Positions 62,650 through 64,000 of a stretch of 64,000 nucleotides of DNA are shown here, in pieces. Below the pieces are notes generated by a model. It searched no databases. It was not told the DNA's origin and saw only the letters and a list, made by a program, of their open reading frames with translations. Numbering within the stretch: the first letter of the stretch is position 1; every line of letters starts with the position of its first letter. Source of the DNA: Cognataquiflexum aquatile (GTDB lineage Bacteria; Bacteroidota; Bacteroidia; Cytophagales; Cyclobacteriaceae); the NCBI RefSeq assembly GCF_003316845.1, contig NZ_QMIK01000007.1, positions 186,001 to 250,000 of the forward strand, read 5' to 3'. The translations under genes and the position numbers were made by a program.

Positions 62650-62885
62650 GTAAACTTCCCATAATTGATTCTTTGACCTTCGAGAAACTCCTTATTTCAT
62701 TGGGATTTCAAATTGTAAGACAAAAAGGAAGTCACGTTTTCTACCGCCATCCTGATGGAAGATATACTACGATACCACATCATAAGGGAGTTGACGTTTC
62801 AAGACCACTAATTCGTAGCATCCTAAAGCAAATTAATCTTAGCCCTGAAGATTTTATAAAAATATTAAAAGACAAGAAATTATAG
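62646..62885 (+). CDS. hicA: HicA-family mRNA interferase toxin
   Basis: The 79-residue protein has the double-stranded-RNA-binding-like HicA fold with the catalytic His in RQKGSHVFYRHPDGR near residue 33 and the conserved TTIPHHKGVDVSRPLIRSILKQ segment. It cleaves mRNA when free of antitoxin. It follows hicB with a 4-base overlap, an order opposite to the classical hicA-hicB arrangement. Confidence 0.92.
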   Translation: MSKLPIIDSLTFEKLLISLGFQIVRQKGSHVFYRHPDGRYTTIPHHKGVDVSRPLIRSILKQINLSPEDFIKILKDKKL

Positions 62886-62886
62886 G

Positions 62887-63840
62887 CTAAAACGCAATCT
62901 CTTTTCCTTCCTCCCATTTCAAAAATACTTTTTCTCCTACTGCAAAAACCCTTTTTTTATCCTCAATTTTCCAGACTGTTCCATTAGTCAGTTTTACCAT
63001 CAACTGGTTATAATGCACCAGATATTGCCTCTCTATAATTCTGGCAGGAATACCGCTTGTCTTGAATAATTGAACATCTGAAGGCCGGATATAGGTTTTT
63101 TCTTTATTGGGAAGGGGATTCAAATGACTGAAAAGCTTTGCTGCGTAGAGGTTTTTTGGTTTGGAAAAAATCTCCTCAGGGTGGCCTTTTTGGATTAGTT
63201 TTCCCTTTTGTATGATCACCAAATCATTGGTCATCTGCAAAGCATCATCCAAGTCATGGGTTACAAAAAGTACCGTGACTCCAAGATTTTGAAACATGAT
63301 CTTCAGTTCCATGATCAATTCCCGCCGCTGTATGGTATCCAAACTTGAAAACGGTTCATCCAACAACAACACCTGCGGCTCCACACTCAAAGCCCTTCCA
63401 ATTGCTACTTTCTGCTGCTGTCCTCCTGAAAGATGCCTTGGTAATTTGTCTCTGAACGCCTTCAAACCCAACATTTCCAACAGCATTTCCAGCCTGCTTT
63501 CCTTGTATTTTTTATCAAAAAGCAACAAAGGTCTCAAGATATTCTCCTCAACATTAGATTTGGGATAGAGGTGATAGTCCTGGTAGACCAATTGGATTTC
63601 GTCTATTCCGGGTACTAGCTGCTCTTTTGGATTTTGAACTCTGACTTCGTTAAGAAATACTTCACCTTCATTCCGGCTTTCCAGACCGGCAATGATTCTC
63701 AGCAAGGTACTTTTACCTGAACCGCTTTCTCCAACCAAGGAAATGATTTGGCCTTTTGAGATTTCTAAAGAAAAATTTTTGATTACAGGCAGCCCTTCCT
63801 GAAAGCTTTTTTGGATGGAATCGATCTTGAGGTAGCTCAT
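62887..63840 (-). CDS. ABC transporter ATP-binding protein
   Basis: The 317-residue ATPase has Walker A GESGSGKST (about residue 37), the signature LSGGQQQKVAIGRA, Walker B VLLLDEPFSSLD, and switch His in VTHDLDDAL. A C-terminal extension of about 75 residues, from RPSDVQLF on, resembles a TOBE domain, as in importers of the PotA/CysA/MalK type. No permease or binding-protein gene is adjacent, so the transported substrate is unknown. Its start overlaps the end of the YjbR-family gene by four bases (ATGA). Confidence 0.92.
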   Translation of the reverse strand: MSYLKIDSIQKSFQEGLPVIKNFSLEISKGQIISLVGESGSGKSTLLRIIAGLESRNEGEVFLNEVRVQNPKEQLVPGIDEIQLVYQDYHLYPKSNVEENILRPLLLFDKKYKESRLEMLLEMLGLKAFRDKLPRHLSGGQQQKVAIGRALSVEPQVLLLDEPFSSLDTIQRRELIMELKIMFQNLGVTVLFVTHDLDDALQMTNDLVIIQKGKLIQKGHPEEIFSKPKNLYAAKLFSHLNPLPNKEKTYIRPSDVQLFKTSGIPARIIERQYLVHYNQLMVKLTNGTVWKIEDKKRVFAVGEKVFLKWEEGKEIAF

Positions 63841-64000
63841 GGCATTTGGATACTTTCTCTGGTTTTCTTTGGCAAGCTATTCAAAATCAAATCATAGGAA
63901 TGATCCACCAATTCCAAAATCAGCTTATCCGAAACTGACCCATCAAACATTACCGTATTCCAATGCTTCTTGTTCATATGGTATCCGGGCACAATTCCAC
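63837..64000 (-). CDS. MmcQ/YjbR family protein, N-terminus outside the window
   Basis: The last 53 residues are readable, with PGYHMNKKHWNTV, a VMFDGSVSD segment and a C-terminal helix ending at TGA 63839-63837. The HMNKKHWNTV motif is typical of the MmcQ/YjbR family, a CyaY-like fold with putative DNA-binding activity. Its stop overlaps the ABC gene start by four bases. Confidence 0.85.
   Translation of the reverse strand, partial: GIVPGYHMNKKHWNTVMFDGSVSDKLILELVDHSYDLILNSLPKKTRESIQMP

Overview
The window reads as chromosomal DNA of a Bacteroidota member, most likely order Cytophagales and probably family Cyclobacteriaceae. This is inferred from gene content: DUF4221, DUF4199, DUF6089 and NIPSNAP proteins, ThuA/sugar-dehydrogenase/cytochrome c fusion lipoproteins, a ComEC without its metallo-beta-lactamase tail, and a RecQ with a short C-terminus. 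Other pointers are AT-rich upstream regions with few Shine-Dalgarno sequences, several matches to the Bacteroidota -7 element TAnnTTTG, and many Bacteroidota-style lipoprotein signals. There is no rRNA, prophage, transposase, integrase or CRISPR array.

Layout. 1-8.6 kb: envelope and secreted proteins (a two-domain NIPSNAP protein, the 1148-residue ThuA/dehydrogenase/PKD/cytochrome c lipoprotein, a GH3 glycosidase lipoprotein). 8.7-20.3 kb: a long minus-strand housekeeping run (pgk, Sua5, TPR lipoprotein, thioesterase, NUDIX, RecQ, enoyl-CoA hydratase, ComEC, a beta-barrel protein, GNAT, PhoH). 20.4-27.8 kb: SAM hydrolase, an ABM-like protein, tRNA-Leu(CAA), threonine aldolase, DUF2721, dihydrolipoyl dehydrogenase, a GxxExxY gene inside an inverted repeat, FabG and a DUF4221 lipoprotein. 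27.9-34.1 kb: an SPFH / twin membrane protein / ribbon-helix-helix operon facing a TolC-MacB permease-HlyD export operon that has no ATPase gene. 34.2-38.6 kb: a methyltransferase with a decayed paralogue remnant behind it, a membrane-protein gene flanked by attC-like inverted elements, and two family 2 glycosyltransferases. 38.6-50.1 kb: DUF4199 pair with a dihydroorotase-like protein that lacks key metal ligands, a double-VOC lipoprotein, a bacterial NTAQ1-type N-terminal glutamine amidase, GuaA, a phosphotriesterase-family lipoprotein, a ligase-associated exonuclease, a flavin reductase and an SDR. 50.2-58.2 kb: FolE-QueD, two different L,D-transpeptidases (one with a good sigma-54 promoter), and kdsA-kdsC joined to a GNAT/nitrilase fusion. 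58.5-64 kb: LeuS, SlyD, a HicBA toxin-antitoxin pair and an ABC ATPase next to a YjbR-family gene.

Most of the window is ordinary core genome. The parts that deserve a second look are the attC-like-flanked gene at 35.3-36.5 kb, the GxxExxY unit at 25.1-25.7 kb, the SPFH operon at 27.9-29.9 kb, the NTAQ1 homologue at 42.7 kb and the sigma-54 promoter at 51.47 kb. All family names come from motif recognition by eye. No database search was run.
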